A DNA stretch of 64,000 bases from Ruminococcus sp. (GTDB lineage: Bacteria > Bacillota > Clostridia > Oscillospirales > Ruminococcaceae). The translations under genes were made by a program, and so were the position numbers. This document shows positions 39,201-49,016 of this stretch, piece after piece. Location: NCBI GenBank assembly GCA_019420505.1, contig JAHZHC010000019.1, forward strand, positions 1-64,000, written 5' to 3'. The notes under the pieces were generated by a model. That model searched no databases, was not told the DNA's origin, and was given only the letters and a program-made list of their open reading frames with translations. Position 1 is the first letter of the stretch; the number at the start of each line of letters is the position of its first letter.

Positions 39201-39306
39201 AACCTTTCATATTTTATTGTTAACAATTGTATTATTAACTAATTAATATTATAGTATATAAAATTTTAGTTGTCAATAGATGTATTTTTATGTTTTTTAA
39301 TGTAAA
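39108..39306. repeat. About 200-bp direct repeat, copy B (promoter + leader + signal peptide)
   Basis: Matches 42147-42345 with about six differences in 199 bases. It covers the consensus promoter, 5' leader and the 31 signal-peptide codons of the two exported proteins, and similarity stops at the mature-protein boundary. Confidence 0.9.
39248..39276 (-). promoter_or_regulatory. Perfect-consensus promoter of copy B
   Basis: Minus strand TTGACA (39276-39271), 17 bases, TATAAT (39253-39248). Confidence 0.85.
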
Positions 39307-39337
39307 CTCAGACTGAAATTATTATATGTTAAAATTT

Positions 39338-40516
39338 TCATTTTCTAAATACTTCTATAACAGCTTTTTTTGATAATATCTTATATGGGATTATTATTGA
39401 CATAATCATATTTATGATAACAATTGCTAAACAAACCAAAGCCTGTGCTATGTCAAAATCAATAATGAAATACGATGACAAAATATTATAGCTGACAAAT
39501 AAAAATATTACTGCCATTATGATTCCTAACAATGAAACAAACAAGCTGCACAGCAAGTTCATTATAACACAATTTTTTCTTGTTGCCCCGCAAATACTTA
39601 AAACTGCATAAAACTTAAGTTCTCTTTTAGTTTGTATAGAAACTGCGGCAATCTCACTGATTACAACTAAAAACAAAACGCATATTGCTATTGGCATAAT
39701 TAATATAATATCTTCTTTAATATAATCAATACTGTTTACATTCAGCTCATCAGCCAGTCCTAAATTAGCACCATATTTATAAATATTTCTATTAAGCTCT
39801 AAAAGCTCGTTTTCTGATAAATTATCCTTATAAACAACAAACATTTGTCCGTATAATGTTGAACCAATTTTCATTTTAGCAAGCTGTTCATTTGAAAAGA
39901 AAAAATATTCTCCTTCCATATGTTTATACATATCCCGAAAGTCCTTAACATTTTCATTCGAGCCTTCCAACCCTAAAATCTTTGCATTGTCAGCTAATAT
40001 CCCTATTACTTTTGCAGAATATTCTTTTTCTTCATTATTTAAGTTATAAAAAGAAATTATATCTCCTACATCATAATTTTCACTGTCGGATACTACAACC
40101 TCCAAAACATCTGAACTTTCATCTGCTTTATCAAGCCATTTACCTTTTTGCATTTGAGGGGTATATAACTTTGCCATGTTTTTTGAATAAGAATATGAAC
40201 GGTCATAATTTTCTGTTCCCTCGGGAACAAGAGGACTTTTATATCCCGAATAAATCTCGGATATATTTTTTTCACTGTTTAATATGTCTTCAACGGTATA
40301 AATGAAACGCACACCGTTAACAAAATTCACTTCTGAAACGTAAACGCATTTACCCTCATTTGACAAAACCTTTCTTAACGGAAGATAATCGTCTATTCTT
40401 GACATTATTGATGAAACTGTAATAATTATCAAAACTATTGTAACAGATAGTTGTAAAGCAACAAATAAATCAGTAAATATAAATTTTTTGTTCAGCTTAA
40501 ATGAATACATTATCAT
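39338..40516 (-). CDS. FtsX-like ABC permease (second of copy A)
   Basis: A 392-residue permease with an N-terminal helix (about 15-37), an extracytoplasmic domain of about 215 residues and three C-terminal helices. The block RELKFYAVLSICGATRKNC matches its paralogue at 36369-37508. The ATG at 40516 has GGAGGT seven bases before it and overlaps the end of the previous permease. No ATPase gene follows it; the next gene is exported protein B, transcribed from a separate promoter. It must borrow the ATPase at 35682 or act without one. Confidence 0.85.
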   Translation of the reverse strand: MIMYSFKLNKKFIFTDLFVALQLSVTIVLIIITVSSIMSRIDDYLPLRKVLSNEGKCVYVSEVNFVNGVRFIYTVEDILNSEKNISEIYSGYKSPLVPEGTENYDRSYSYSKNMAKLYTPQMQKGKWLDKADESSDVLEVVVSDSENYDVGDIISFYNLNNEEKEYSAKVIGILADNAKILGLEGSNENVKDFRDMYKHMEGEYFFFSNEQLAKMKIGSTLYGQMFVVYKDNLSENELLELNRNIYKYGANLGLADELNVNSIDYIKEDIILIMPIAICVLFLVVISEIAAVSIQTKRELKFYAVLSICGATRKNCVIMNLLCSLFVSLLGIIMAVIFLFVSYNILSSYFIIDFDIAQALVCLAIVIINMIMSIIIPYKILSKKAVIEVFRK

Positions 40517-40517
40517 G

Positions 40518-41696
40518 TCAATTACCTCCCTGCTTTATTTGTGTAACCGGAGTTTTTAACAATGTAATAAATATCATTATTTTAAGAACAATATAAATAC
40601 ACAGAAAATAAATAACGCTTAATATTGCACAATTTTTTAAACTGTAAACTATATCAATATAGACTAATGAACCTTTCAATTCATTTACAGCTATTTTAAA
40701 ATAAATAATAACTGTTATAAAAAAGCTTGCTAAAGAGGTTAAAATAACTTCTGAAATAAAAATTCTTCTGACTTTTAAATCTGTACACCCACAAATCCTG
40801 AGAATAGAAATCGTTCTGCTCCTTTTTGATAGAATATATCTGAACAACAACGACAGTGTTATTGCTGCAAGACAAGTCAGAATTACTGATATCAACATTA
40901 TTGAATTATAAAAAGGAAGCTTGGTATTGATCGTATCGACTTTTGGTATAAACGCATAATCTCCAAAAACTTCTTTTAGTGAAGTTTTAATATCGTTATA
41001 TGCTGTTTGCGAGATAATATTATTAGTCATAAAATAAATATTGCTGATATTTCCTAAGGAATCCGGTGAGTTTATATACGGAATAACGGCAAAATCATCA
41101 ACCGAATCAACGCCTATAATATTATAAGGTTCTCCGTTTATAAGCATCTCCTGTCCAATATACTCATCTGAATAATAATAGGGTAATACCATATTCTTTT
41201 CTCCGCTATTATAATCTTCTAACGACATACCCTTTCCATAAAAAACAGGCGAATTATTAAAAGCAGTATCATATGGTACAAACTTTTTATCATTTTGAGA
41301 ATATTCCAATCTGAAACAAATCCCTAACGGTTCTCCACCGAAGTTTTCATTCCCCGTATAGTCATAAACCAAAACAGAATAAACGACTGAATCTATTTCA
41401 TTTAAAGTGTCGTCTGACAACAGCGATAAAAATTTCTTAACATCACTATTATCTACACTTCCATCGCCTTCAAAAAAAACTTCATCATTAAATTTAGTTT
41501 CTTCAACAATATTTCCAAACCCTATAACTATATCCGATTTATGAATATCACTGTTTTTAACCAATTTAAAATTCTGATATGTACCAAAGGATAAAAAAAG
41601 TATAAAAGCCGCAGCAAATTCACAAAAAATAAAAAGTATAAAAATCAGGGTGTTTTCTTTTGCAAAACACTTAAGATTCTTTATAGTATATTTCAT
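40518..41696 (-). CDS. FtsX-like ABC permease (first of copy A)
   Basis: A 392-residue permease with the same layout as 37508-38740: N-terminal helix (LIFILFIFCEFAAAFILFLS), a large extracytoplasmic domain and three C-terminal helices with the RTISILRICGCTDLKVRR intracellular block. It follows the exported protein A gene by 33 bases and has AAGGAG as ribosome binding site. Together with 39338-40516 it makes the copy A permease pair. Confidence 0.85.
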   Translation of the reverse strand: MKYTIKNLKCFAKENTLIFILFIFCEFAAAFILFLSFGTYQNFKLVKNSDIHKSDIVIGFGNIVEETKFNDEVFFEGDGSVDNSDVKKFLSLLSDDTLNEIDSVVYSVLVYDYTGNENFGGEPLGICFRLEYSQNDKKFVPYDTAFNNSPVFYGKGMSLEDYNSGEKNMVLPYYYSDEYIGQEMLINGEPYNIIGVDSVDDFAVIPYINSPDSLGNISNIYFMTNNIISQTAYNDIKTSLKEVFGDYAFIPKVDTINTKLPFYNSIMLISVILTCLAAITLSLLFRYILSKRSRTISILRICGCTDLKVRRIFISEVILTSLASFFITVIIYFKIAVNELKGSLVYIDIVYSLKNCAILSVIYFLCIYIVLKIMIFITLLKTPVTQIKQGGN

Positions 41697-41729
41697 TAAT
41701 TCTCCTTATTTTTGATTTACAACTAATTT

Positions 41730-42239
41730 TTAAGTTTTTGAACTTAATGCATTAGCATCTCCGGTTCGTGTTACATCTATCAACATAGTATATCTTAATG
41801 TTTTATCACTGGAATTTCTCTTTAGTGACATCCCACATCCAGCATTTTTAGTAGTAATACTTCTTTTCGAAGTTGAAGTTTTCTTGGTATTAGTGTTATA
41901 CGTTTGAAGTTCAGTATAAAAATAATACGCTAATTTATTATCATTATTCTTTGAAACCATGACCGTATTTAAATTGGTACTGCCTTTAAGTGTGTATTTT
42001 ACTTTTGAATGACTTGGAACTATGCTTCCCGAATAAACCGTATTATAATTTTTACACTTTGTTATAGCATAAGCTTTATTCCTCGCAGAAATACTTCCGG
42101 TATAGATTACGCCGTTATTAGTACCTAATGTTGTTGTAACATTTGCTGCACTTGCTCCAATAGCCGAACCTGAGAACATCATAACCACCGCCGCAGCCAT
42201 TGCTGCAATTTTCTTTCCTGATTTTTTCTTTTTAATCAA
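41730..42239 (-). CDS. Exported small protein A of the duplicated FtsX-ABC cassette
   Basis: A 169-residue secreted protein. Residues 1-31 are identical to protein B (38754-39200), but the mature part of 138 residues is different: Lys/Thr/Ser/Asn/Tyr-rich, with blocks TGSISARNKAYAITKCKNYN, KVKYTLKGSTNLNTVMVSKN and KNAGCGMSLKRNSS. The composition is basic and beta-strand-like, without a membrane or lipid anchor. TTG start with AAAGG only two bases upstream, as in copy B. Its promoter is at 42287-42315. No match to a named family comes to mind; the layout (secreted protein + FtsX ABC) recalls lactococcin-972-type loci only in outline. Confidence 0.8.
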   Translation of the reverse strand: MIKKKKSGKKIAAMAAAVVMMFSGSAIGASAANVTTTLGTNNGVIYTGSISARNKAYAITKCKNYNTVYSGSIVPSHSKVKYTLKGSTNLNTVMVSKNNDNKLAYYFYTELQTYNTNTKKTSTSKRSITTKNAGCGMSLKRNSSDKTLRYTMLIDVTRTGDANALSSKT

Positions 42240-42345
42240 AACCTTTCATATTTTATTGTTAACAATTGTATTATTAACTAATTAATATTATAGCATATAA
42301 AATTTTAGCTGTCAATAGATGTATATTTATGTTTTTATATGTAAA
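42147..42345. repeat. About 200-bp direct repeat, copy A
   Basis: Counterpart of 39108-39306, offset by 3039 bp, covering promoter, leader and signal peptide of exported protein A. Confidence 0.9.
42287..42315 (-). promoter_or_regulatory. Perfect-consensus promoter of copy A
   Basis: Minus strand TTGACA (42315-42310), 17 bases, TATAAT (42292-42287). Confidence 0.85.
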
Positions 42346-42360
42346 ATAAATTTTAACAAA

Positions 42361-42392
42361 CATAAAAAGCGGACTGCTTTCACAGTCCGCTT
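42361..42392 (-). terminator. gltD terminator
   Basis: On the minus strand AAGCGGACTG, loop, CAGTCCGCTT and then TTTATG, 15 bases after the gltD stop. Confidence 0.85.
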
Positions 42393-42406
42393 GTAAAATT
42401 ATTTAC

Positions 42407-43891
42407 TTATAAATTAGAATATCCCATTAAGCTTTCGTCAACCTCTTTGGCAGCGTCTCTCCCCTCTCGAATAGCCCAAACTACCAGTGATTGACCTCTG
42501 TGCATATCACCGGCGACAAAAACATTTTCTACATTTGTCTTATGCAAGCCCTGCTCCGTTGCAACATTTGTCCTTCCGTCAACACTTACGCCAAAAGCTT
42601 TTGTAATATAATCCTGACTTCCCAAGAATCCGGCCGCAATAAGAACCAGATCAACTTCAATCTGATATTCACTGCCCTCGATTTCTTTCATAATCATTCT
42701 GCCGGTCTTTTCATCCTTTTCAGAATTAAGCTTTACAAGAACCGCACCTGTAACATTTCCCTGTTTATCCTTCAAAAACTCCTTGACAGTAGTCTGATAA
42801 ACTCTTGGATCGTTACCGAATACATCAATTGCCTCTTCCTGGCCGTAATCAGTTTTGCAAACTCTCGGCCACTGAGGCCATGGATTATCCTCACTTCTTT
42901 TATCGGGAAGCTTAGGCATCATTTCAAGCTGTATAACAGACTTTGCACCATGACGGATACTTGTACCGACACAGTCGTTGCCTGTATCACCGCCGCCTAT
43001 AACCATAACTTTTTTGCCCTTTGCAGAAATGTAATCATTTTTATCAAATCCACCGTTAAGAAGAGCTTTGGTAGTGGATTTCAGGAAATCAACTGCAAAA
43101 TATATTCCTTTTGCATCTCTTCCTTTAACTTTTATATCCCTTGGATTTGAAGCGCCGCATGCAAGTATTACTCTGTCATAATCCTTAAGAAGCTCTGAAG
43201 CCTTGATATCCTTCCCTATATCAGTATCACAGACAAACTCTATGCCTTCTTTAGTCATAATGTCGATTTTTCTGTCAATTACATGCTTTTCAAGCTTCAT
43301 ATTAGGAATACCATACATAAGCAGTCCGCCCGGTCTGTCCTCTCTTTCAAAAACAGTTACGCTGTGGCCCCTCTGATTAAGCTGATCAGCAGCAGCTAAT
43401 CCTGAAGGACCGGAACCGATTATCGCAATCCTCTTTCCTGTTCTGACTTGCGGAATCTTAGGTTCGCACAAACCATGATCATAAGCGCTTTCGATAATTC
43501 CATACTCGTTTGCCTTAGTCGTTACAGCATTTCCGTTTGCTCCGCACGTACAGGCTGCTTCACAAAGCGCAGGGCAAACCCGAGATGTAAACTCAGGAAA
43601 ATTATTGGTCTTATGCAGTCTGTAGTAAGCCTGCTCCCAACATCCCTTATAAATAAGATCATTCCACTCGGGAATAAGGTTATTCAAAGGACATCCGGCA
43701 TATGCATTTCCGATCTGCATTCCCGCCTGACAGAATGGTACACCGCATTCCATACAGCGTGCACCCTGTTTCTCCTGTTCTTCTTTAGAAAGAGGAATAT
43801 GAAATTCATTAAAATTCTTTATACGTTTTTCTACTGAAAATGCTTCCGCATCTTTACGTTCAAAATCCAAAAAACCTGTTGACTTTCCCAT
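42407..43891 (-). CDS. gltD: Glutamate synthase small (beta) subunit
   Basis: A 494-residue NAD(P)H:acceptor subunit that feeds electrons to GltB. The N-terminal iron-sulfur cysteines are in RCMECGVPFCQAG and CPALCEAACTCGANG; FAD-binding IAIIGSGPSGLAAADQL and NAD(P)-binding VMVIGGGDTGNDCVG follow, and the C-terminal VFVAGDMHRGQSLVVWAIRE closes the FAD domain. Normal length. It starts 12 bases after gltB ends, so the two are a single operon. Confidence 0.95.
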   Translation of the reverse strand: MGKSTGFLDFERKDAEAFSVEKRIKNFNEFHIPLSKEEQEKQGARCMECGVPFCQAGMQIGNAYAGCPLNNLIPEWNDLIYKGCWEQAYYRLHKTNNFPEFTSRVCPALCEAACTCGANGNAVTTKANEYGIIESAYDHGLCEPKIPQVRTGKRIAIIGSGPSGLAAADQLNQRGHSVTVFEREDRPGGLLMYGIPNMKLEKHVIDRKIDIMTKEGIEFVCDTDIGKDIKASELLKDYDRVILACGASNPRDIKVKGRDAKGIYFAVDFLKSTTKALLNGGFDKNDYISAKGKKVMVIGGGDTGNDCVGTSIRHGAKSVIQLEMMPKLPDKRSEDNPWPQWPRVCKTDYGQEEAIDVFGNDPRVYQTTVKEFLKDKQGNVTGAVLVKLNSEKDEKTGRMIMKEIEGSEYQIEVDLVLIAAGFLGSQDYITKAFGVSVDGRTNVATEQGLHKTNVENVFVAGDMHRGQSLVVWAIREGRDAAKEVDESLMGYSNL

Positions 43892-43903
43892 TTCTATCCC
43901 TCC

Positions 43904-46900
43904 TTATTTATTATTTACAATCTGATAGAAAGCTTCAATCTGCGCCTGATCGCTGCTGAGGCCTTTTTCTTCCATAGATACGATAGCCGTCATTATCTTT
44001 TTATAATCATGCGGAATAATTCTTTTGAACTTAGGCAAATATTCTTCAAAATTATCAAGGATCATTTTGCCCTTAACAGAACCTGTTTCTTTTACATGCT
44101 CCTCAATCAGTCCCCTCAGCTCAATAATATCGTATTTCTCTGTCACTTCAGAGAAAAGAACCATTTCCTTATTAAGCTTTGTATAAAGATCTCTATGTTC
44201 ATCAAGAACATAAGCTACACCGCCTGACATTCCTGCTGCAAAGTTTTTACCGGTACTGCCGATAACCACTACACGTCCGCCGGTCATGTATTCACAGCCA
44301 TGATCGCCGACTCCCTCAACTACTGCTGTAGCGCCGGAGTTTCTTACACAGAAACGCTCACCTGCCACACCGTTAATGAATGCCTTACCGCTTGTTGCTC
44401 CATAGAGTGCAACATTACCTATAATGATATTATCTTCAGCTTTAAAAGTAGATTCCTTAGGAGGATAAACTACAAGCTTTCCGCCCGAAAGTCCCTTTCC
44501 GAAATAATCATTGCTGTCTCCAACAAGTTCTAACGTAAGTCCATTGGGAATGAATGACCCGAAACTCTGACCGCCTGAACCGTCGCAAACAATTCTGAAT
44601 GTGTCGTCTTCAAGAGTATTATAATATTTCTTAGTGATTTCAGAACCAAAAATTGTACCAAAAGTACGGTCAGTATTTTTTACGCTTACATGGCAAACCT
44701 TCTTTTCACCATTTGCAAGTGCGGTTTTAAATTTCTTAAGCAAAATCTTCTCATCCAAAGTTTTTTCAAGCTTAAAATCATATTTATTTTTCTTATTATA
44801 TTCAACTTTCTCCGAAACAAAATCAGGACTTATGATATTAGAAAGATCAATTTCAGAAGCCGTACCTTTAAGGTCAGTTTTAGATTTAATAAGATCAATT
44901 CTGCCGACAAGCTCATCAATCGTCTTAACACCAAGCCTTGCCATATATTCACGAAGTTCTGTTGCAACAAAAATCATAAAATTCATTACATACTCAGGCT
45001 TACCCATGAATTTCTTTCTAAGCTCAGGATTTTGTGTAGCAACTCCGAATGGACAAGTGTCAAGATTACAAACTCTCATCATTGCACATCCCAAAGTTAC
45101 CAGAGGCGCTGTTGCAAATCCATATTCTTCTGCACCAAGAATTGCTGCAATTACAACATCACGACCAGTCATAAGCTTACCGTCTGTTTCAATCACAACC
45201 TTATTTCTCAGGTTGTTCATGATTAATGTCTGATGAGCTTCTGCAAGACCAAGTTCCCATGGCAGTCCTGCATTATATATGGAATTTCTCGGAGCTGCTC
45301 CCGTACCGCCGTCATATCCTGAAATAAGTATAACTTCTGCTCCGGCCTTTGCAACTCCGGCAGCAACCGTTCCGACGCCCGATTCAGAAACAAGCTTAAC
45401 GGAAATCCTTGCATCTTTATTTGCATTTTTCAAATCATAAATAAGCTGTGCCAAATCTTCAATTGAATAAATATCGTGATGGGGCGGAGGTGAAATCAAG
45501 GATACTCCGGGAGTTGAATGACGAGTTTTTGCAATCCAGGGATAAACCTTTTTGCCCGGAAGATGTCCGCCTTCACCGGGTTTTGCACCCTGAGCCATTT
45601 TAATCTGAATTTCATTTGCAGAAGTCAGATATCTTGACGTTACACCAAAACGTCCCGAAGCAACCTGTTTGATTGCAGAACATCTGTCATCAGTCTGCCC
45701 TTTCGTAAGCAATCTGTCAAGACTCTCTCCGCCCTCGCCTGAATTTGATTTTCCATGCAGTCTGTTCATAGCGATTGCTAAAGCCTCGTGAGCCTCCTGA
45801 GAAATTGAACCATAAGACATTGCACCGGTTTTAAATCTCTTTACTATTGAATCTACTGATTCAACCTCTTCGATCGGTACACCCTTTTCAGGGAAATTAA
45901 ACTCCATAAGCCCTCTGAGATTTACAGGATCCATTTCCTCCGAAATCATCTTTGAATACTTTTTATAAAGCTCATAATCTCCCGTTCTTGTTGCCTGCTG
46001 AAGCAGATAAATTGTCTGAGGATTATATAGATGTTCCTCCTTGCCGCTCCTGAATTTATGACTGCCCCGGCTGTCCAATGCAGGATTTGTGCCAAGACCC
46101 AGCGGATCAAATGCAGCAGTATGAAGTTTGTCCACATTCCGCTCAATATCTGTAAGAGTAATTCCTTCAATTCTGCTTACTGTATTGGTAAAATATTCAT
46201 CTATAACATCAGAGCTTATGCCGATAGCCTCAAAAATCTGTGAGCCCTGATAGGATTGAATAGTGGAAATACCCATTTTTGACGCAATTTTAACAATACC
46301 GTGAAGAACAGCTGAATTATAGTCGCTGACTGCGGCATAGTAATCCTTATCCAACAAATCGTCACCTATAAGCTCATGGATCGTTTCCTGTGCAAGATAA
46401 GGATTAATCGCACTTGCACCATAACCAAGCAGAGTTGCAAAATGATGAACTTCTCTTGGTTCACCGCTCTCAAGTATAATAGCAAGAGATGTTCTTTTCT
46501 TAGTATCAACAAGATGCTGATGCAATGCTGATACCGCAAGAAGAGACGGAATTGCCAAATGATTTTCATCCACACCCCTATCAGAAAGGATAAGAATATT
46601 TGCGCCTTCACTAAGTGCTTTATCAGCTTCAATAAACAACCTGTTTACAGCTTTTTTCAGTTTAGTGTTTTTATAATATAGTATTGGCAGAACCGCAACC
46701 TTGAATCCCGGAATTTTCATATTCTTTATTTTAAGAATATCAGTTGATGTAAGAATAGGGTTATGCACTTTTATTACTTTGCAATTTTCTGCTTTTTCCT
46801 CAAGAATATTTCCGTCCTCACCTATATAAACTGTAGTTGAAGTAACAATTTCTTCACGAATAGCGTCAATAGGCGGATTTGTTACCTGCGCAAAAAGCTG

Positions 46901-48439
46901 TTTAAAGTAATTGAATAAAGGCTGAGGTTCTTTTGAAAGCACAGCGATAGGACTATCAGTACCCATTGCAGCTATTGATTCAGCACCGGTTTTTGCCATC
47001 GGAAGAATAGCAGTCATAACGTCTTCATATGTATATCCGAAAGCTTTCTGTAGTCTTTGTCTTTCCTCATATGAATGCTCTTCGACTTTTACATTTGGAA
47101 TTTTCAAATCTGAGAGGCAGACGAGATTGCTGTCAAGCCACTCTCCGTAAGGCTGTCTTGAAGCATAAAGCTCCTTAAGTTCGTCATCATCAATAAGACT
47201 TCCCTCAACAGTATCAACCAACAGCATCTTACCGGGGCGAAGTCTTTCTTTCACTACAATTTTAGCAGGATCAATTGGCAATGCCCCAACCTCAGAAGAA
47301 AGAATAAGATTTCCGTCATCAGTAATATAATATCTTGATGGTCGAAGTCCGTTTCTGTCAAGAACAGCGCCCATAATATCTCCGTCCGAAAAAAGAATTG
47401 ACGCAGGACCGTCCCAAGGCTCCATCATTGTAGCATAATACTGATAAAAGTCCTTTTTAGCCTGGGTCATAGTTCCATTATTATCCCACGGCTCCGGAAT
47501 TGTGATCATTACAGCAAGAGGAAGATCCATACCGCTCATTACCAAAAACTCAAGTGTATTGTCAAGCATTGCAGAGTCTGAGCCCTCTGTATTGACAACA
47601 GGAATGAGTTTATCCAGATCACCCTTAAGATGCTCGGATTTCATTGTTTCTTCACGGGCAAGCATTTTATCTGCATTTCCACGAATAGTATTTATCTCAC
47701 CGTTATGGACGATCATTCTGTTAGGATGTGCTCTCTGCCAGCTTGGATTTGTATTTGTTGAAAATCTTGAATGAACCATAGCAATAGCAGATTCAAAATC
47801 CTCATCCTGCAAATCAAGAAAAAAGTTTCTGAGATCGCCAACAAGGAACATTCCTTTATATACAATTGTTCTGCTTGAAAGCGAAACAACATATGTATCT
47901 TCATTACTTTGTTCAAAAACACGTCTTGCAACGTAAAGCTTTCTGTCAAAATCAAGACCTTTAGATACACCCTTAGGTCTTTTTATAAAGCACTGCATAA
48001 TAAACGGCATGCATTCAACCGCTCTCTGACCTAATACCTCAGGACGTGACGGAACCTTTCTCCAGCCAAGAATCTGAAGTCCTTCCTTTTCAGCAATTAT
48101 TTCAAACATTTTCATCGCTTGATTTCTTGCTAATTCCTTCTGGGGAAAGAAAAACATTCCCACAGCATAATCTCTTTCAGTTGTAAGGTTAAGTCCCAGA
48201 TCCTTTTTAGCAGCTTTCTTAAAAAACTTATGAGAAATCTGCAGCAAAATTCCTACTCCGTCACCGGTTTTGCCCTCAGCGTCCTTACCGGCTCTGTGCT
48301 CAAGAGTTTCAACTATTGTCAAAGCATTAGCTACAGTATCATGGGATTTAATTCCCTTAATATTTACAACCGCACCAATACCGCAGTTATCATGTTCAAA
48401 CCTCGGGGAATAAAGGCCTTTAAAGCTCTTTTTATCCAT
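43904..48439 (-). CDS. gltB: Glutamate synthase large (alpha) subunit
   Basis: A 1511-residue enzyme making two glutamates from glutamine and 2-oxoglutarate. With the start at 48439 (MDKKSFKGLYSPRFEHDNCG) the short propeptide ends before Cys19, the N-terminal nucleophile of the glutaminase domain after processing. The central domain and FMN/[3Fe-4S] synthase domain follow (NSGEGGES, KPGEGGHLPGKKV, VSESGVGTVAAGVAKAGA, CAMMRVCNLDTCPFGVATQ), and the C-terminal beta-helix has repeated Gly motifs. A longer start at 48484 is possible but lacks a good ribosome binding site. Confidence 0.95.
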   Translation of the reverse strand: MDKKSFKGLYSPRFEHDNCGIGAVVNIKGIKSHDTVANALTIVETLEHRAGKDAEGKTGDGVGILLQISHKFFKKAAKKDLGLNLTTERDYAVGMFFFPQKELARNQAMKMFEIIAEKEGLQILGWRKVPSRPEVLGQRAVECMPFIMQCFIKRPKGVSKGLDFDRKLYVARRVFEQSNEDTYVVSLSSRTIVYKGMFLVGDLRNFFLDLQDEDFESAIAMVHSRFSTNTNPSWQRAHPNRMIVHNGEINTIRGNADKMLAREETMKSEHLKGDLDKLIPVVNTEGSDSAMLDNTLEFLVMSGMDLPLAVMITIPEPWDNNGTMTQAKKDFYQYYATMMEPWDGPASILFSDGDIMGAVLDRNGLRPSRYYITDDGNLILSSEVGALPIDPAKIVVKERLRPGKMLLVDTVEGSLIDDDELKELYASRQPYGEWLDSNLVCLSDLKIPNVKVEEHSYEERQRLQKAFGYTYEDVMTAILPMAKTGAESIAAMGTDSPIAVLSKEPQPLFNYFKQLFAQVTNPPIDAIREEIVTSTTVYIGEDGNILEEKAENCKVIKVHNPILTSTDILKIKNMKIPGFKVAVLPILYYKNTKLKKAVNRLFIEADKALSEGANILILSDRGVDENHLAIPSLLAVSALHQHLVDTKKRTSLAIILESGEPREVHHFATLLGYGASAINPYLAQETIHELIGDDLLDKDYYAAVSDYNSAVLHGIVKIASKMGISTIQSYQGSQIFEAIGISSDVIDEYFTNTVSRIEGITLTDIERNVDKLHTAAFDPLGLGTNPALDSRGSHKFRSGKEEHLYNPQTIYLLQQATRTGDYELYKKYSKMISEEMDPVNLRGLMEFNFPEKGVPIEEVESVDSIVKRFKTGAMSYGSISQEAHEALAIAMNRLHGKSNSGEGGESLDRLLTKGQTDDRCSAIKQVASGRFGVTSRYLTSANEIQIKMAQGAKPGEGGHLPGKKVYPWIAKTRHSTPGVSLISPPPHHDIYSIEDLAQLIYDLKNANKDARISVKLVSESGVGTVAAGVAKAGAEVILISGYDGGTGAAPRNSIYNAGLPWELGLAEAHQTLIMNNLRNKVVIETDGKLMTGRDVVIAAILGAEEYGFATAPLVTLGCAMMRVCNLDTCPFGVATQNPELRKKFMGKPEYVMNFMIFVATELREYMARLGVKTIDELVGRIDLIKSKTDLKGTASEIDLSNIISPDFVSEKVEYNKKNKYDFKLEKTLDEKILLKKFKTALANGEKKVCHVSVKNTDRTFGTIFGSEITKKYYNTLEDDTFRIVCDGSGGQSFGSFIPNGLTLELVGDSNDYFGKGLSGGKLVVYPPKESTFKAEDNIIIGNVALYGATSGKAFINGVAGERFCVRNSGATAVVEGVGDHGCEYMTGGRVVVIGSTGKNFAAGMSGGVAYVLDEHRDLYTKLNKEMVLFSEVTEKYDIIELRGLIEEHVKETGSVKGKMILDNFEEYLPKFKRIIPHDYKKIMTAIVSMEEKGLSSDQAQIEAFYQIVNNK

Positions 48440-48656
48440 ATTTTCCAACTGAACCACCCTTTCATGCCAAATCACAGCATTCATTTTTACTTATATTCTC
48501 ACATATAAAAAGTATGTTTCGGCATTTTAAAATATATCATACAGTAATGAACTGTAATAAACAAATAATACGACCGACTAATGTTTTTATTTTATTTGAA
48601 AAAAATATATAAAGTCAATCCTGAAAACCAACGGTACATTACACCGCATTCAACTT
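48440..48656 (-). promoter_or_regulatory. Long 5' leader of gltB
   Basis: About 215 AT-rich bases between the promoter and the gltB start, with a short ACAGT/ACTGT hairpin but no riboswitch I can name. An ATG at 48484 lies within it. Confidence 0.4.
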
Positions 48657-48660
48657 GTTC

Positions 48661-48689
48661 ATTATAACATAGCAATCAAAAAAATGCAA
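48661..48689 (-). promoter_or_regulatory. gltB promoter
   Basis: Minus strand TTGCAT (48689-48684), 17 bases, TATAAT (48666-48661). Confidence 0.75.
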
Positions 48690-48805
48690 GTTAAAAACTC
48701 AAATCCTGCATAAATTAATAATAAACTTTTTATGAATAAACAATAAACAAAACATAGCAAAAGCTTTTAAATAATAAAAAACAAATTTATCGGTAACAAA
48801 AATAC

Positions 48806-48842
48806 ACCGAAAACGCAGAATTTCCGCATTTTCGGTAAAAGC
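48806..48842 (-). terminator. Terminator of the DUF2935 gene
   Basis: On the minus strand ACCGAAAATGCGG, loop, CTGCGTTTTCGGT and GTATTTTTGTT, 175 bases after the stop at 49017. The AT-rich sequence between (48843-49016) holds nothing recognisable. Confidence 0.65.
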
Positions 48843-49016
48843 AAAAACTATATTTATCAAATTGCTTTTTTAACATTATAAATATTTCAAAAAAGTATTA
48901 ACCTAAATAAATGCAAGACATTTGCTTGAATATTGCAAGAAACATTTGAGTTATCATTCAAATTCAAGAAAAAACATTTATGCTATTATATCGAGGATAG
49001 ATTTTAAATCAGAATA

